A stretch of 64,000 nucleotides of DNA from Prosopocoilus inquinatus (taxonomy: Eukaryota > Arthropoda > Insecta > Coleoptera > Lucanidae): positions 16,523,806 to 16,587,805 of the forward strand of contig CM069875.1 in the NCBI GenBank assembly GCA_036172665.1, given 5' to 3'. Position numbers and translations under genes: made by a program. The notes beneath the pieces were generated by a model that had not been told where the DNA came from, searched no databases, and saw nothing but the letters and a program-made list of their open reading frames with translations. Of the stretch, positions 1-13,200 are shown piece by piece (within the stretch, counting starts at the first letter, position 1; each line of letters starts with the position of its first letter).

Positions 1-3000
1 CTAATGCGTGTTGTTTCGTTTAAAACTATTTCCAGCTTCTGCTGCGTCCGAGAACTTCGTATCTCACGTCAGGGTTACTGGAGTCCATCCAAACGTCAAA
101 TAACATGATAGATAAGTAAGGATCGATTAGATACATCACAGGAACAACGCTAATGCGTGTTGTTTCGTTTAAAACTATTTCCAGCTTCTGCTGCGTCCGA
201 AAATTTCGTTTCTCACATTAGAGTTACTGGAGTCCATCGAAGCGTCAAATAACATGATAGATGAGTAAGTATCGATTAGATACATCACAGGAACAACGCT
301 AATGCGTGTTGTTTCGTTTAAAACTATTTCCAGCTTCTGCTGCGTCCGAAAACGTCGTATCTCACATCAGAGCAACTGGAGTCCCTCGAAACGCCAAATA
401 ACATGATAGATGAGTAAGGATCGATTGGATACATCACAGAAACAACGCTAATACGTGTTGTTTCATTTAAAACTATTTCCAGCTTCTGCTGCGTCCGAAA
501 ATTTCGTATCTCACATCAGAGTTACTGGAGTCCATCGAAACGTCAAATAACATAGTAGATAAGTAAGGGTCGATTAGATACATCACAGGAACAACGCTAA
601 TGCGTGTTGTTTCGTTTGAAACTATTTCCAGCTTCTGCTGCGTCCGATAATTTCGTATCTCACATCAGAGTTACTGGAGTCCATTCAAACTTCAAATAAC
701 ATGATAGATGAGTAAGGATCGATTAGATACATCACAGGAACAACGCTAATACGTGTTGTTTCGTTTAAAACTATTTCCAGCTTCTGCTGCGTCCGAAAAC
801 GTCGTATGTCACATCAGACATACTGGAGTCCATCGAAACGTCAAATAACATGATAGATGAGTAAGGATCGATTAGATACATCATAGGAACAACGCTAATG
901 CGTGTTGTTTCGTTTAAAACTATTTCCAGCTTCAGCTGCGTCCGAGAACTTCGTATGTCTCTTCAGAGTTACTGGAGCCCATCCAAACGTCAAATAACAT
1001 GATAGATGAGTAAGGATGGATTAGATACATCACAGGAACAACGCTAGTACGTGTTGTTTCGTTCAAAACTATTTCCAGCTTCTGCTGCGTCCAAAAACAT
1101 CGTATCTCACATCAGAGTTACTTGAGTCCATCGAAAAGTCAAATAACATGTTAGATAAGTAAGGATCGATTAGATACATCACAGGAACAACGCTAATGCG
1201 TGTTGTTTCATTTAAAACTATTTCCAGCTTCTGCTGCGTCCGAAAACGTCGTATCTCACATCAGAGCTACTGGAGTCCATCGAAACGCCAAATAACATGA
1301 TAGATGAGTAAGGATCGATTAGATACATCACAGGAACAACGCTAATACGTGTTGTTTCATTTAAAACTATTTCCAGCTTCAGCTGCGTCCGAGAACTTCG
1401 TATCTCACATCAAAGTTACTGGAGTCCATCGAAACGCCAAATAACATGATAGATGTGTAAGGATCGATTAGATACATCACAGGAACAACGCTAATGCGTG
1501 TTGTTTCGTTTAAAACTATTTCCAGCTTCAGATGCGTCCGAGAACTTCGTATCTCACTTCAGAGATACTGGAGCCCATCCAAACGTCAAATAACATGATA
1601 GATGAGTAAGGATCGATTAGATACATCACAGGAACAACGCTAATACGTGTTGTTTCATTTAAAACTATTTCCAGCTTCTGCTGCGTCCGAAAACGTCGTA
1701 TCTCACATCAAAATTACTGGAGTCCATCGAAACGTCAAATAACATAGTAGCTAAGTAAGGATCGATTAGATACATCACAGGAACAACGCTAATACGTGTT
1801 GCTTCGTTTAAAACTATTTCCAGCTCCTGCTGCGCCCAAAAACTTTGTATCTCACATCAGAGTTACTGGAGTCCATCCAAACGTCAAATAACATGTTAGA
1901 TAAGTAAGGATCGTTTAGATACATCACAGGAACAACGCTAATACGTGTTGTTTCGTTCAAAACTATTTCCAGCTTCTGCTGCGTCCGAGAACTTTGTATC
2001 TCACATCAGAGTTACTGGAGTCCGTCCAAACGTTAAATAACATGATAGATGAGTAAGGATCGATTAGATACATCACAGGAACAACGCTAATATGTGTTAT
2101 TTCGTTTAAAACTATTTCCAGCTGCTGCTGCGTCCGAAAATTTCGTATCTCACATTAGAGTTACTGGAGTCCATCGAAACGTCAAATAACATAGTAGCTA
2201 AGTAAGGATCGATTAGATACATCACAGGAACAACGCTAATACGTGTTGTTTCGTTCAAAACTATTTCCAGCTTCTGCTGCGTCCAAAAACTTTGTATCTC
2301 ACATCAGAGTTACTGGAGTCCATCCACACGTAAAATAACATGATAGATGAGTAAGGATCGATTAGATACATCACAGGAACATCGCTAATGCGTGTTGTTT
2401 CGTTTAAAACTATTTCCAGCTTCTGCTGCGTCCGAAAACATCGTATCTCACATCAGAGTAACTTGAGTCCATCGAAACGTCAAATAACATGTTAGATAAG
2501 TAAGGATCGATTAGATACATCACAGGAACAACGCTAATGCGTGTTGTTTCGTTTAAAACTATTTCCAGCTTCTGCTGCGTCCGAAAATTTCGTATCTCAC
2601 ATCAGAGATACTGGAGTCCATCCAAACGTCAAATAACATGATAGATGAGTAAGGATCGATTAGATAGATCACAGGAACAACGCTAATACGTGTTGTTTCG
2701 TTTAAAACTATTTCCAGCTCCTGCTGCGTCCAAAAACTTCGTATCTCACATCAGAGTTACTAGAGTCCATCGAAACGTCAAATAACATGATAGATGAGTA
2801 AGGATCGATTAGATACATCACAGGAAAAACGCTAATACGTGTTGTTTCATTTAAAACTATTTCCAGCTTCAGCTGCGTCCGAGAACTTCGTATCTCACAT
2901 CAAAGTTACTGCAGTCCATCGAAACGCCAAATAACATGATAGATGAGTAAGGATCGATTAGATACATAACAGGAACAACGCTAATGCGTGTTGTTTCATT

Positions 3001-6000
3001 TAAAACTATTTCCAGCTTCTGCTGCGTCCGAAAACGTCGTATCTCACATCAGAGCTACTGGAGACCATCGAAACGCCAAATAACATGATAGATGAGTAAG
3101 GATCGATTAGATACATCACAGGAACAACGCTAATACGTGTTGTTTCGTTTAAAACTATTTCCAGCTTCTGCTGCGTCCGAAAACGTCGTATCTCACAGCA
3201 GACTTACTGGAGTCCATCCAAACGTCAAATAACATGTTAGATAAGTAAGGATCGTTTAGATACATCACAGGAACAACGCTAATGCGTGTTGTTTCGTTTA
3301 AAACTATTTCCAGCTTCTGCTGCGTCCGAAAATTTCGTATCTCACATCAGAGATACTGGAGTCCATCCAAACGTCAAATAACATGATAGATGAGTAAGGA
3401 TCGATTAGATACATCACAGGAACAACGCTAATGCGTGTTGTTTCATTTAAAACTATTTCCAGCTTCTGCTGCGTCCGAAAACGTCGTATCTCACATCAGA
3501 GCTACTGGAGTCCATCGAAACGCCAAATAACATGATAGATGAGTAAGGATCGATTAGATACATCACAGGAACAACGCTAATACGTGTTGTTTCATTTAAA
3601 ACTATTTTCAGCTTTAGCTGCGTCTGAGAACTTCGTATCTCACATCAAAGTTACTGGAGTCCATCGAAACGCCAAATAACATGACAGATGAGTAAGGATC
3701 GATTAGATACATCACAGGAACAACGCTAATACGTGTTGTTTCGTTTAAAACTATTTCCAGCTTCTGCTGCGTCCGAAAACGTCGTATCTCACATCAAAAT
3801 TACTGGAGTCCATCGAAACGTCAAATAGCATAGTAGCTAAGTAAGGATCGATTAGATACATCAAAGGAACAACGCTAATACGTGTTGCTTCGTTTAAAAC
3901 TATTTCCAGCTCCTGCTGCGCCCAAAAACATTTTATCTCATATCAGAGTTACTGGAGTCCATCCAAACGTCAAATAACATGTTAGATAAGTAAGGATCGT
4001 TTAGATACATCACAGGAACAACGCTAATACGTGTTGTTTCGTTCAAAACTATTTCCAGCTTCTGCTGCGTCAGAAAACTTTGTATCTCACATCAGAGTTA
4101 CTGGAGTCCGTCCAAACGTTAAATAACATGATAGATGAGTAAGGATCGATTAGATACATCACAGGAACAGCGCTAATATGTGTTGTTTCGTTTAAAACTA
4201 TTTCCAGCTGCTGCTGCGTCCGAAAATTTCGTATCTCACATTAGAGTTACTGGAGTCCATCGAAACGTCAAATAACATAGTAGCTAAGTAAGGATCGATT
4301 AGATACATCGCAGGAACAACGCTAATACGTGTTGTTTCGTTCAAAACTATTTCCAGCTTCTGCTGCGTCCAAAAACTTTGTATCTCACATCAGAGTTACT
4401 GGAGTCCATCCAAACGTAAAATAACATGATAGATGAGTAAGGATCTATTAGATACATCACAGGAACAACGCTAATGCGTGTTGTTTCATTTAAAACTATT
4501 TTCAGCTTCTGCTGCGTCCGATAATTTCGTATCTCACATCAGAGTTACTGGAGTCCATTCAAACGTCAAATAACATGATAGATGAGTAAGGATCGATTAG
4601 ATACATCACAGGAACAACGCTAATGCGTGTTGTTTCGTTTAAAACTATTTCCAGCTTCTGCTGCGTCCGAAAATTTCGTATCTCACATCAGAGATGCTGG
4701 AGTCCATCCAAACGTCAAATAACATGATAGATGAGTAAGGATCGATTAGATACATCACAGGAACAACGCTAATACGTGTTGTTTCGTTTAAAACTATTTC
4801 CAGCTCCTGCTGCGTCCAAAAACTTCGTATCTCACATCAGAGTTACTAGAGTCCATCGAAACGTCAAATAACATGATAGATGAGTAAGGATCGATTAGAT
4901 ACATCACAGGAACAACGCTAATGCGTGTTGTTTCATTTAAAACTATTTCCAGCTTCAGCTGCGTCCGAGAACTTCGTATCTCACATCAAAGTTACTGGAG
5001 TCCATCGAAACGCCAAATAACATGATAGATGAGTAAGGATCGATTAGATACATCACAGGAACAACGCTAATGCGTGTTGTTTCATTTAAAACTATTTCCA
5101 GCTTCAGCTGCGTCCGAGTATTTCGTATCTCACTTCAGAGTTACTGGAGCCCATCCAAACGTCAAATAACATGATAGATGAGTAAGGATCGATTAGATAC
5201 ATCACAGGAACAAGGCTAATACGTGTTGTTTCGTTTAAAACTATTTCCAGCTTCTGCTGCGTCCGAGAACTTTGTATCTCACATCAGAGTTACTGGAGTC
5301 CATTCAAACGTCAAATAACATGATAGATGAGTAAGGATCGATTAGATACATCACAGGAACAACGCTAATACGTGTTGTTTCGTTTAAAACTATTTCCAGC
5401 TTCTGCTGCGTCCGAAAACGTCGTATGTCACATCAGACATACTGGAGTCCATCGAAACGTCAAATAACATGTTAGATAAGTAAGGATCGTTTAGATACAT
5501 CACAGGAACAACGCTAATGCGTGTTGTTTCGTTTAAAACTATTTCCAGCTTCAGCTGCGTCCGAGAACTTCGTATCTCACTTCAGAGTTACTGGAGCCCA
5601 TCCAAACGTCAAATAACATGATAGATGAGTAAGGATCGATTAGATACATCATAGGAACAACGCTAATGCGTGTTGTTTCGTTTAAAACTATTTCCAGCTT
5701 CTGCTGCGTCCGAGAACTTTGTATCTCACATCAGAGTTACTGGAGTCCATTCAAACGTCAAATAACATGATAGATGAGTAAGGATCGATTAGATACATCA
5801 CAGGAACAACGCTAATACGTGTTGTTTCGTTTGAAACTATTTCCAGCTTCTGCTGCGACCGATAATTTCGTATCTCACATCAGAGTTACTGGAGTCCATC
5901 CAAACGTCAAATAACATGATAGATAAGTAAGGATTGATTAGATACATCACAGGAACAACGCTAATATGTGTTGTTTCGTTTAAAACTATTTCCAGCTCCT

Positions 6001-8595
6001 GCTGCGTTCAAAAACTTCGTATCTCACATCAGAGTTACTAGAGTCCATCGAAACGTCAAATAACATGATAGATGAGTAAGGATCGATTAGATACATCACA
6101 GGAACAACGCTAATGCGTGTTGTTTCATTTAAAACTATTTCCAGCTTCTGCTGCGTCCGATAATTTCGTATCTCACATCAGAGTTACTGGAGTCCATTCA
6201 AACGTCAAATAACATGATAGATGAGTAAGGATCGATTAGATACATCATAGGAACAACGCTAATGCGTGTTTTTTCGTTTAAAACTATTTCCAGCTTCAGC
6301 TGCGTCCGAGAACTTCGTATCTCACTTCAGAGTTACTGGAGCCCATCCAAACGTCAAATAACATGATAGATGAGTAAGGATCGATTAGATACATCACAGG
6401 AACAACGCTAATACGTGTTGTTTCGTTTAAAACTATTTCCAGCTTCTGCTGCGTCCGAAAACGTCGTATCTCACATCAAAATTACTGGAGTCCATCGAAA
6501 CGTCAAATAGCATAGTAGCTAAGTAAGGATCGATTAGATACATCACAGGAACAACGCTAATACGTGTTGCTTCGTTTAAAACTATTTCCAGCTCCTGCTG
6601 CGCCCAAAAACTTTTTATCTCACATCAGAGTTACTGGAGTCCATCCAAACGTCAAATAACATGTTAGATAAGTAAGGATCGTTTAGATACATCACAGGAA
6701 CAACGCTAATACGTGTTGTTTCGTTCAAAACTATTTCCAGCTTCTGCTGCGTCCGAGAACTTTGTATCTCACATCAGAGTTACTGGAGTCCGTCCAAACG
6801 TTAAATAACATGATAGATGAGTAAGGATCGATTAGATACATCACAGGAACAACGCTAATATGTGTTGTTTCGTTTAAAACTATTTCCAGCTGCTGCTGCG
6901 TCCGAAAATTTCGTATCTCACATTAGAGTTACTGGAGTCCATCGAAACGTCAAATAACATAGTAGCTAAGTAAGGATCAATTAGATACATCACAGGAACA
7001 ACGCTAATACGTGTTGTTTCGTTCAAAACTATTTCCAGCTTCTGCTGCGTCCAAAAACTTTGTATCTCACATCAGAGTTACTGGAGTCAATCCAAACGTA
7101 CAATAACATGATAGATGAGTAAGGATCGATTAGATACATCACAGGAACATCGCTAATGCGTGTTGTTTCGTTTAAAACTATTTCCAGCTTCTGCTGCGTC
7201 CGAAAACATAGTATCTCACATCAGAGTTACTTTAGTCCATCGAAACGTCAAATAACATGTTAGATAAGTAAGGATCGATTAGATACATCACAGGAACAAC
7301 GCTAATGCGTGTTGTTTCATTTAAAACTATTTCCAGCTTCAGCTGCGTCCGAGAACTTCGTATCTCACATCAAAGTTACTGGAGTCCATCGAAACGCCAA
7401 ATAACATGATAGATGAGTAAGGATCGATTAGATACATCACAGGAACAACGCTAATGCGTGTTGTTTCGTTTAAAACTATTTCCAGCTTCAGCTGCGTCCG
7501 AAAACGTCGTATCTCACATCAGAGCTAATGGAGTCCATCGAAACGCCAAATAACATTATAGATGAGTAAGGATCGATTAGATACAGCACAGGAACAACGC
7601 TAATACGTGTTGTTTCGTTTAAAACTATTTCCAGCTTCTACTGCGTCCGATAATTTCGTATCTCACATCAGAGTTACTGGAGGTCATCCAAACGTCAAAT
7701 AACATGATAGATGAGTAAGGATCGATTAGATACATCACAGGAACAACGCTAATGCGTGTTGTTTCGTTTAAAACTATTTCCAGCTTCAGCTGCGTCCGAG
7801 AACTTCGTATCTCACTTCAGAGTTACTGGAGTCCATCCAAACGTCAAATAACATGATAGATGAGTAAGGATCGATTAGATACATCACAGGAACAACGCTA
7901 ATGCGTGTTGTTTCATTTAAAACTATTTCCAGCTTCTGCTGCGTCCGATAATTTCGTATCTCACATCAGAGTTACTGGAGGTCATCCAAACGTCAAATAA
8001 CATGATAGATAAGTAAGGATCGATTAGATACATCACAGGAACAAGACGAATACGTGTTGTTTCGTTCAAAACTATTTCCAGCTTCTGCTGCGTCCGAGAA
8101 CTTTGTATCTCACATCAGAGTTACTGGAGTCCATTCAAACGTCAAATAACATGATAGATGAGTAAGGATCGATTAGATATATCACAGGAACAACGCTAAT
8201 GCGTGTTGTTTCGTTCAAAACTATTTCCAGCTCCTGCTGCGTCCAAAAACTTTGTATCTCACAGCAGACTTACTGGAGTCCATCCAAACGTCAAATAACA
8301 TGTTAGATAAGTAAGGATCGTTTAGATACAACACAGGAACAACGCTAATGCGTGTTGTTTCGTTTAAAACTATTTCCAGCTTCTGCTGCGTCCGAAAATT
8401 TCGTATTTCACATCAGAGATACTGGAGTCCATCCAAACGTCAAATAACATGATAGATGAGTAAGGATCGATTAGATATATCACAGGAACAACGCTAATAC
8501 GTGTTGTTTCGTTTAAAACTATTTGCAGCTTCTGCTGCGTCCGAGAACTTCGTATCTCACTTCAGAGTTACTGGAGCCCATCCAAACGTCAAATA

Positions 8596-8910
8596 ACATG
8601 ATAGATGAGTAAGGATCGATTACATACATCAAGGAACAACGCTAATGCGTGTTGTTTCATTTAAAACTATTTCCAGCTTCTGCTGCGTCCGATAATTTCG
8701 TATCTCATATCAGAGTTACTGGAGTCCATCGAAACGTCAAATAACATAGTAGATAAGTAAGGGTCGATTAGATACATCACAGGAACAACGCTAATACGTG
8801 TTGTTTCGTTCAAAACTATTTCCAGCTTCTGCTGCGTCCGAGAACTTTGTATCTCACATCAGAGTTACTGGAGTCCATTCAAACGTCAAATAACATGATA
8901 GATGGTAAGG
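8596..8910 (+). repeat. Two 148-bp monomers with single-base deletions
   Basis: At about 8629-8633 the usual CATCACAGGAAC reads CATCAAGGAAC, one base shorter, and the upstream TAGATAC reads TACATAC. At about 8903 GATGAGTAAGG reads GATGGTAAGG, also one base shorter. The first variant, with both changes, reappears at 22187-22197 in the second super-repeat copy, so it was inherited through the large duplication. The second was not seen in the matching monomer near 22463. These are among very few single-base length changes in the window. Confidence 0.85.
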
Positions 8911-9988
8911 ATCGATTAGATACATCACAGGAACAACGCTAATACGTGTTGTTTCGTTTAAAACTATTTCCAGCTTCTGCTGCGTCCGAAAACGTCGTAT
9001 GTCACATCAGACATACTGGAGTCCATCCAAACGTCAAATAACATGTTAGATAAGTAAGGATCGTTTAGATACATCACAGGAACAACGCTAATGCGTGTTG
9101 TTTCGTTTGAAACTATTTCCAGCTTCTGCTGCGACCGATAATTTCGTATCTCACATCAGAGTTACTGGAGTCCATCCAAACGTCAAATAACATGTTAGAT
9201 AAGTAAGGATCGTTTAGATACATCACAGGAACAACGCTAATATGTGTTGTTTCGTTTAAAACTATTTCCAGCTCCTGCTGCGTTCAAAAACTTCGTATCT
9301 CACATCAGAGTTACTAGAGTCCATCGAAACGTCAAATAACATGATAGATGAGTAAGGATCGATTAGATACATCACAGGAACAACGCTAATGCGTGTTGTT
9401 TCGTTCAAAACTATTTCCAGCTTCTACTGCGTCCGATAATTTCGTATCTCACATCAGAGTTACTGGAGGTCATCCAAACGTCAAATAACATGATAGATAA
9501 GTAAGGATCGATTAGATACATCACAGGAACAAGACGAATACGTGTTGTTTCGTTTAAAACTATTTCCAGCTCCTGCTGCGTCCAAAAACTTTGTATCTCA
9601 CAGCAGACTTACTGGAGTCCATCCGAACGTCAAATAACATGTTAGATAAGTAAGGATCGTTTAGATACATCACAGGAACAACGCTAATACGTGTTGTTTC
9701 GTTTAAAACTATTTCCAGCCCCTGCTGCGTCCAAAAATTTCGTATCTCACATCAGAGTTACTATAGTCCATCGAAACGTCAAATAACATGATAGATGAGT
9801 AAGGATCGATTAGATACAGCACAGGAACAACGCTAATACGTGTTGTTTCGTTTAAAACTATTTCCAGCTCCTGCTGCGTCCAAAAACTTCGTATCTCACA
9901 TCAGAGTTACTAGAGTCCATCGAAACGTCAAATAACATGACAGATGAGTAAGGATCGATTAGATACATCACAGGAACAACGCTAATGC

Positions 9989-9996
9989 GTGTGTGT
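9989..9996 (+). repeat. GT-expanded monomer (153 bp), first of three
   Basis: The usual GCGTGTTG reads GCGTGTGTGTTG, adding four bases to a short GT run at the start of the monomer. The flanking monomer carries ATGACAGATGAG before it and the GAAAACGTCG/GAGCTACTGG core after it. The same context occurs at 10291 and 28572, so the expansion arose once and was copied with its neighbours. Confidence 0.9.
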
Positions 9997-10290
9997 TGTT
10001 TCATTTAAAACTATTTCCAGCTTCTGCTGCGTCCGAAAACGTCGTATCTCACATCAGAGCTACTGGAGTCCATCGAAACGCCAAATAACATGATAGATGA
10101 GTAAGGATCGATTAGATACATCAAAGGAAAAACGCTAATACGTGTTGTTTCATTTAAAACTATTTCCAGCTTCAGCTGCGTCCGAGAACTTCGTATCTCA
10201 CATCAAAGTTACTGGAGTCCATCGAAACGTCAAATAACATGACAGATGAGTAAGGATCGATTAGATACATCACAGGAACAACGCTAATGC

Positions 10291-10298
10291 GTGTGTGT
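10291..10298 (+). repeat. GT-expanded monomer (153 bp), second of three
   Basis: Same GCGTGTGTGTTG expansion as at 9989, two monomers downstream, with the same ATGACAGATGAG monomer before it. The two together add 8 bp to super-repeat copy 1 and account, with two single-base losses, for its 6-bp departure from a multiple of 149. Confidence 0.9.
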
Positions 10299-13200
10299 TG
10301 TTTCATTTAAAACTATTTCCAGCTTCTGCTGCGTCCGAAAACGTCGTATCTCACATCAGAGCTACTGGAGTCCATCGAAACGCCAAATAACATGATAGAT
10401 GAGTAAGGATCGATTAGATACAGCACAGGAACAACGCTAATACGTGTTGTTTCATTTAAAACTATTTCCAGATTTAGCTGCGTCCGAGAACTTCGTATCT
10501 CACATCAAAGTTACTGGAGTCCATCGAAACGCCAAATAACATGATAGATGAGTAAGGATCGATTAGATACGTCTCAGGAACAACGCTAATGCGTGTTGTT
10601 TCGTCTAAAACTATTTCCAGCTTCTGCTGCGTCCGAAAACGTCGTATCTCACATCAGATCTACTGGAGTCCATCGAAACGCCAAATAACATGATAGATGA
10701 GTAAGGATCGATTAGATACATCAAAGGAAAAACGCTAATACGTGTTGTTTCATTTAAAACTATTTCCAGCTTCAGCTGCGTCCGAGAACTTCGTATCTCA
10801 CATCAGAGCTACTGGAGTCCATCGAAACGCCAAATAACATGATAGATGAGTAAGGATCGATTAGATACATCACAGGAACAACGCTAATGTGTGTTGTTTC
10901 GTTTATAACTATTTCCAGCTCCTGCTGCGTCCAAAAACTTTGTATCTCACATCAGACTTACTGGAGTCCATCCAAACGTCAAATAACATGTTAGATAAGT
11001 AAGGATCGTTTAGATACATCACAGGAACAACGCTAATACGTGTTGTTTCGTTCAAAACTATTTCCAGCTTCTACTGCGTCCGAGAACTTTGTATCTCTCA
11101 TCAGAGTTACTGGAGTCCGTCCAAACGTCAAATAACATGATAGATGAGTAAGGATCGATTAGATACATTACAGGAACAACGCTAATATGTGTTGTTTCGT
11201 TTAAAACTATTTCCAGTTGCTGCTGCGTCCGAAAACGTCGTATCTCACATCAGAGTTTCTGGAGTATATCGAAACGCCAAATAACATGATAGATGAGTAA
11301 GGATCGATTAGATACATCACAGGAACAACGCTAATGCGTGTTGTTTCGTTTAAAACTATTTCCAGCTTCTGCTGCGTCCGAGAACTTCGTATCTCACGTC
11401 AGGGTTACTGGAGTCCATCCAAACGTCAAATAACATGATAGATAAGTAAGGATCGATTAGATACATCACAGGAACAACGCTAATGCGTGTTGTTTCGTTT
11501 AAAACTATTTCCAGCTTCTGCTGCGTCCGAAAATTTCGTTTCTCACATTAGAGTTACTGGAGTCCATCGAAGCGTCAAATAACATGATAGATGAGTAAGT
11601 ATCGATTAGATACATCACAGGAACAACGCTAATGCGTGTTGTTTCGTTTAAAACTATTTCCAGCTTCTGCTGCGTCCGAAAACGTCGTATCTCACATCAG
11701 AGCAACTGGAGTCCCTCGAAACGCCAAATAACATGATAGATGAGTAAGGATCGATTGGATACATCACAGAAACAACGCTAATACGTGTTGTTTCATTTAA
11801 AATTATTTCCAGCTTCTGCTGCGTCCGAAAATTTCGTATCTCACATCAGAGTTACTGGAGTCCATCGAAACGTCAAATAACATAGTAGATAAGTAAGGGT
11901 CGATTAGATACATCACAGGAACAACGCTAATACGTGTTGTTTCGTTCAAAACTATTTCCAGCTTCTGCTGCGTCCGAGAACTTTGTATCTCACATCAGAG
12001 TTACTGGAGTCCATTCAAACTTCAAATAACATGATAGATGAGTAAGGATCGATTAGATACATCACAGGAACAACGCTAATACGTGTTGTTTCGTTTAAAA
12101 CTATTTCCAGCTTCTGCTGCGTCCGAAAATGTCGTATGTCACATCAGACATACTGGAGTCCATCGAAACGTCAAATAACATGTTAGATAAGTAAGGATCG
12201 TTTAGATACATCACAGGAACAACGCTAATGCGTGTTGTTTCGTTTGAAACTATTTCCAGCTTCTGCTGCGACCGATAATTTCGTATCTCACATCAGAGTT
12301 ACTGGAGTCCATCCAAACGTCAAATAACATGATAGATAAGTAAGGATTGATTAGATACATCACAGGAACAACGCTAATATGTGTTGTTTCGTTTAAAACT
12401 TTTTCCAGCTCCTGCTGCGTTCAAAAACTTCGTATCTCACATCAGAGTTACTAGAGTCCATCGAAACGTCAAATAACATGATAGATGAGTAAGGATCGAT
12501 TAGATACATCACAGGAACAACGCTAATGCGTGTTGTTTCATTTAAAACTATTTCCAGCTTCTGCTGCGTCCGATAATTTCGTATCTCACATCAGAGTTAC
12601 TGGAGTCCATTCAAACTTCAAATAACATGATAGATGAGTAAGGATCGATTAGATACATCACAGGAACAACGCTAATACGTGTTGTTTCGTTTAAAACTAT
12701 TTCCAGCTTCTGCTGCGTCCGAAAACGTCGTATGTCACATCAGACATACTGGAGTCCATCGAAACGTCAAATAACATGATAGATGAGTAAGGATCGATTA
12801 GATACATCATAGGAACAACGCTAATGCGTGTTGTTTCGTTTAAAACTATTTCCAGCTTCAGCTGCGTCCGAGAACTTCGTATCTCACTTCAGAGTTACTG
12901 GAGCCCATCCAAACGTCAAATAACATGATAGATGAGTAAGGATGGATTAGATACATCACAGGAACAACGCTAATACGTGTTGTTTCGTTCAAAACTATTT
13001 CCAGCTTCTGCTGCGTCCAAAAACTTTGTATCTCACATCAGAGTTACTCGAGTCCATTCAAACGTACAATAACATGATAGATGAGTAAGGATCGATTAGA
13101 TACATCACAGGAACATCGCTAATGCGTGTTGTTTCGTTTAAAACTATTTCCAGCTTCTGCTGCGTCCGAAAACATCGTATCTCACATCAGAGTTACTTGA

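Larger units (their letters stand above)
1..11330 (+). repeat. Super-repeat copy 1 (76 monomers)
   Basis: The first 600 bp recur almost base for base at 11331 (offset 11330 = 76 x 149 + 6). The diagnostic monomer has CACGTCAGGGTTACTGG and is followed by TTTCGTTTCTCACATTAG, GAGCAACTGG and a GATTGGATACATC monomer. Beyond position 600 the match continues with offsets that step up by whole monomers: 11926 (80 monomers), 12373 (83) and 13416 (90). This shows that copy 2 gained units. The extra 6 bp are explained by two GT-expanded monomers (+4 each) and two single-base deletions near 8631 and 8903, all in this copy. Monomer types follow the same order as in copies 2 and 3. No gene or other element is seen. 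Confidence 0.9.

Noticed and set aside
14..30. CENP-B box in the TTTCGTTTAAAACTATTT region of each monomer
   Set aside because: Aligned to the core NTTCGNNNNANNCGGGN it keeps TTCG, the A and the first C, but has CTAT where CGGG is needed. Many monomers also have TTCA for TTCG. Six of nine core bases is not enough to call a binding site.
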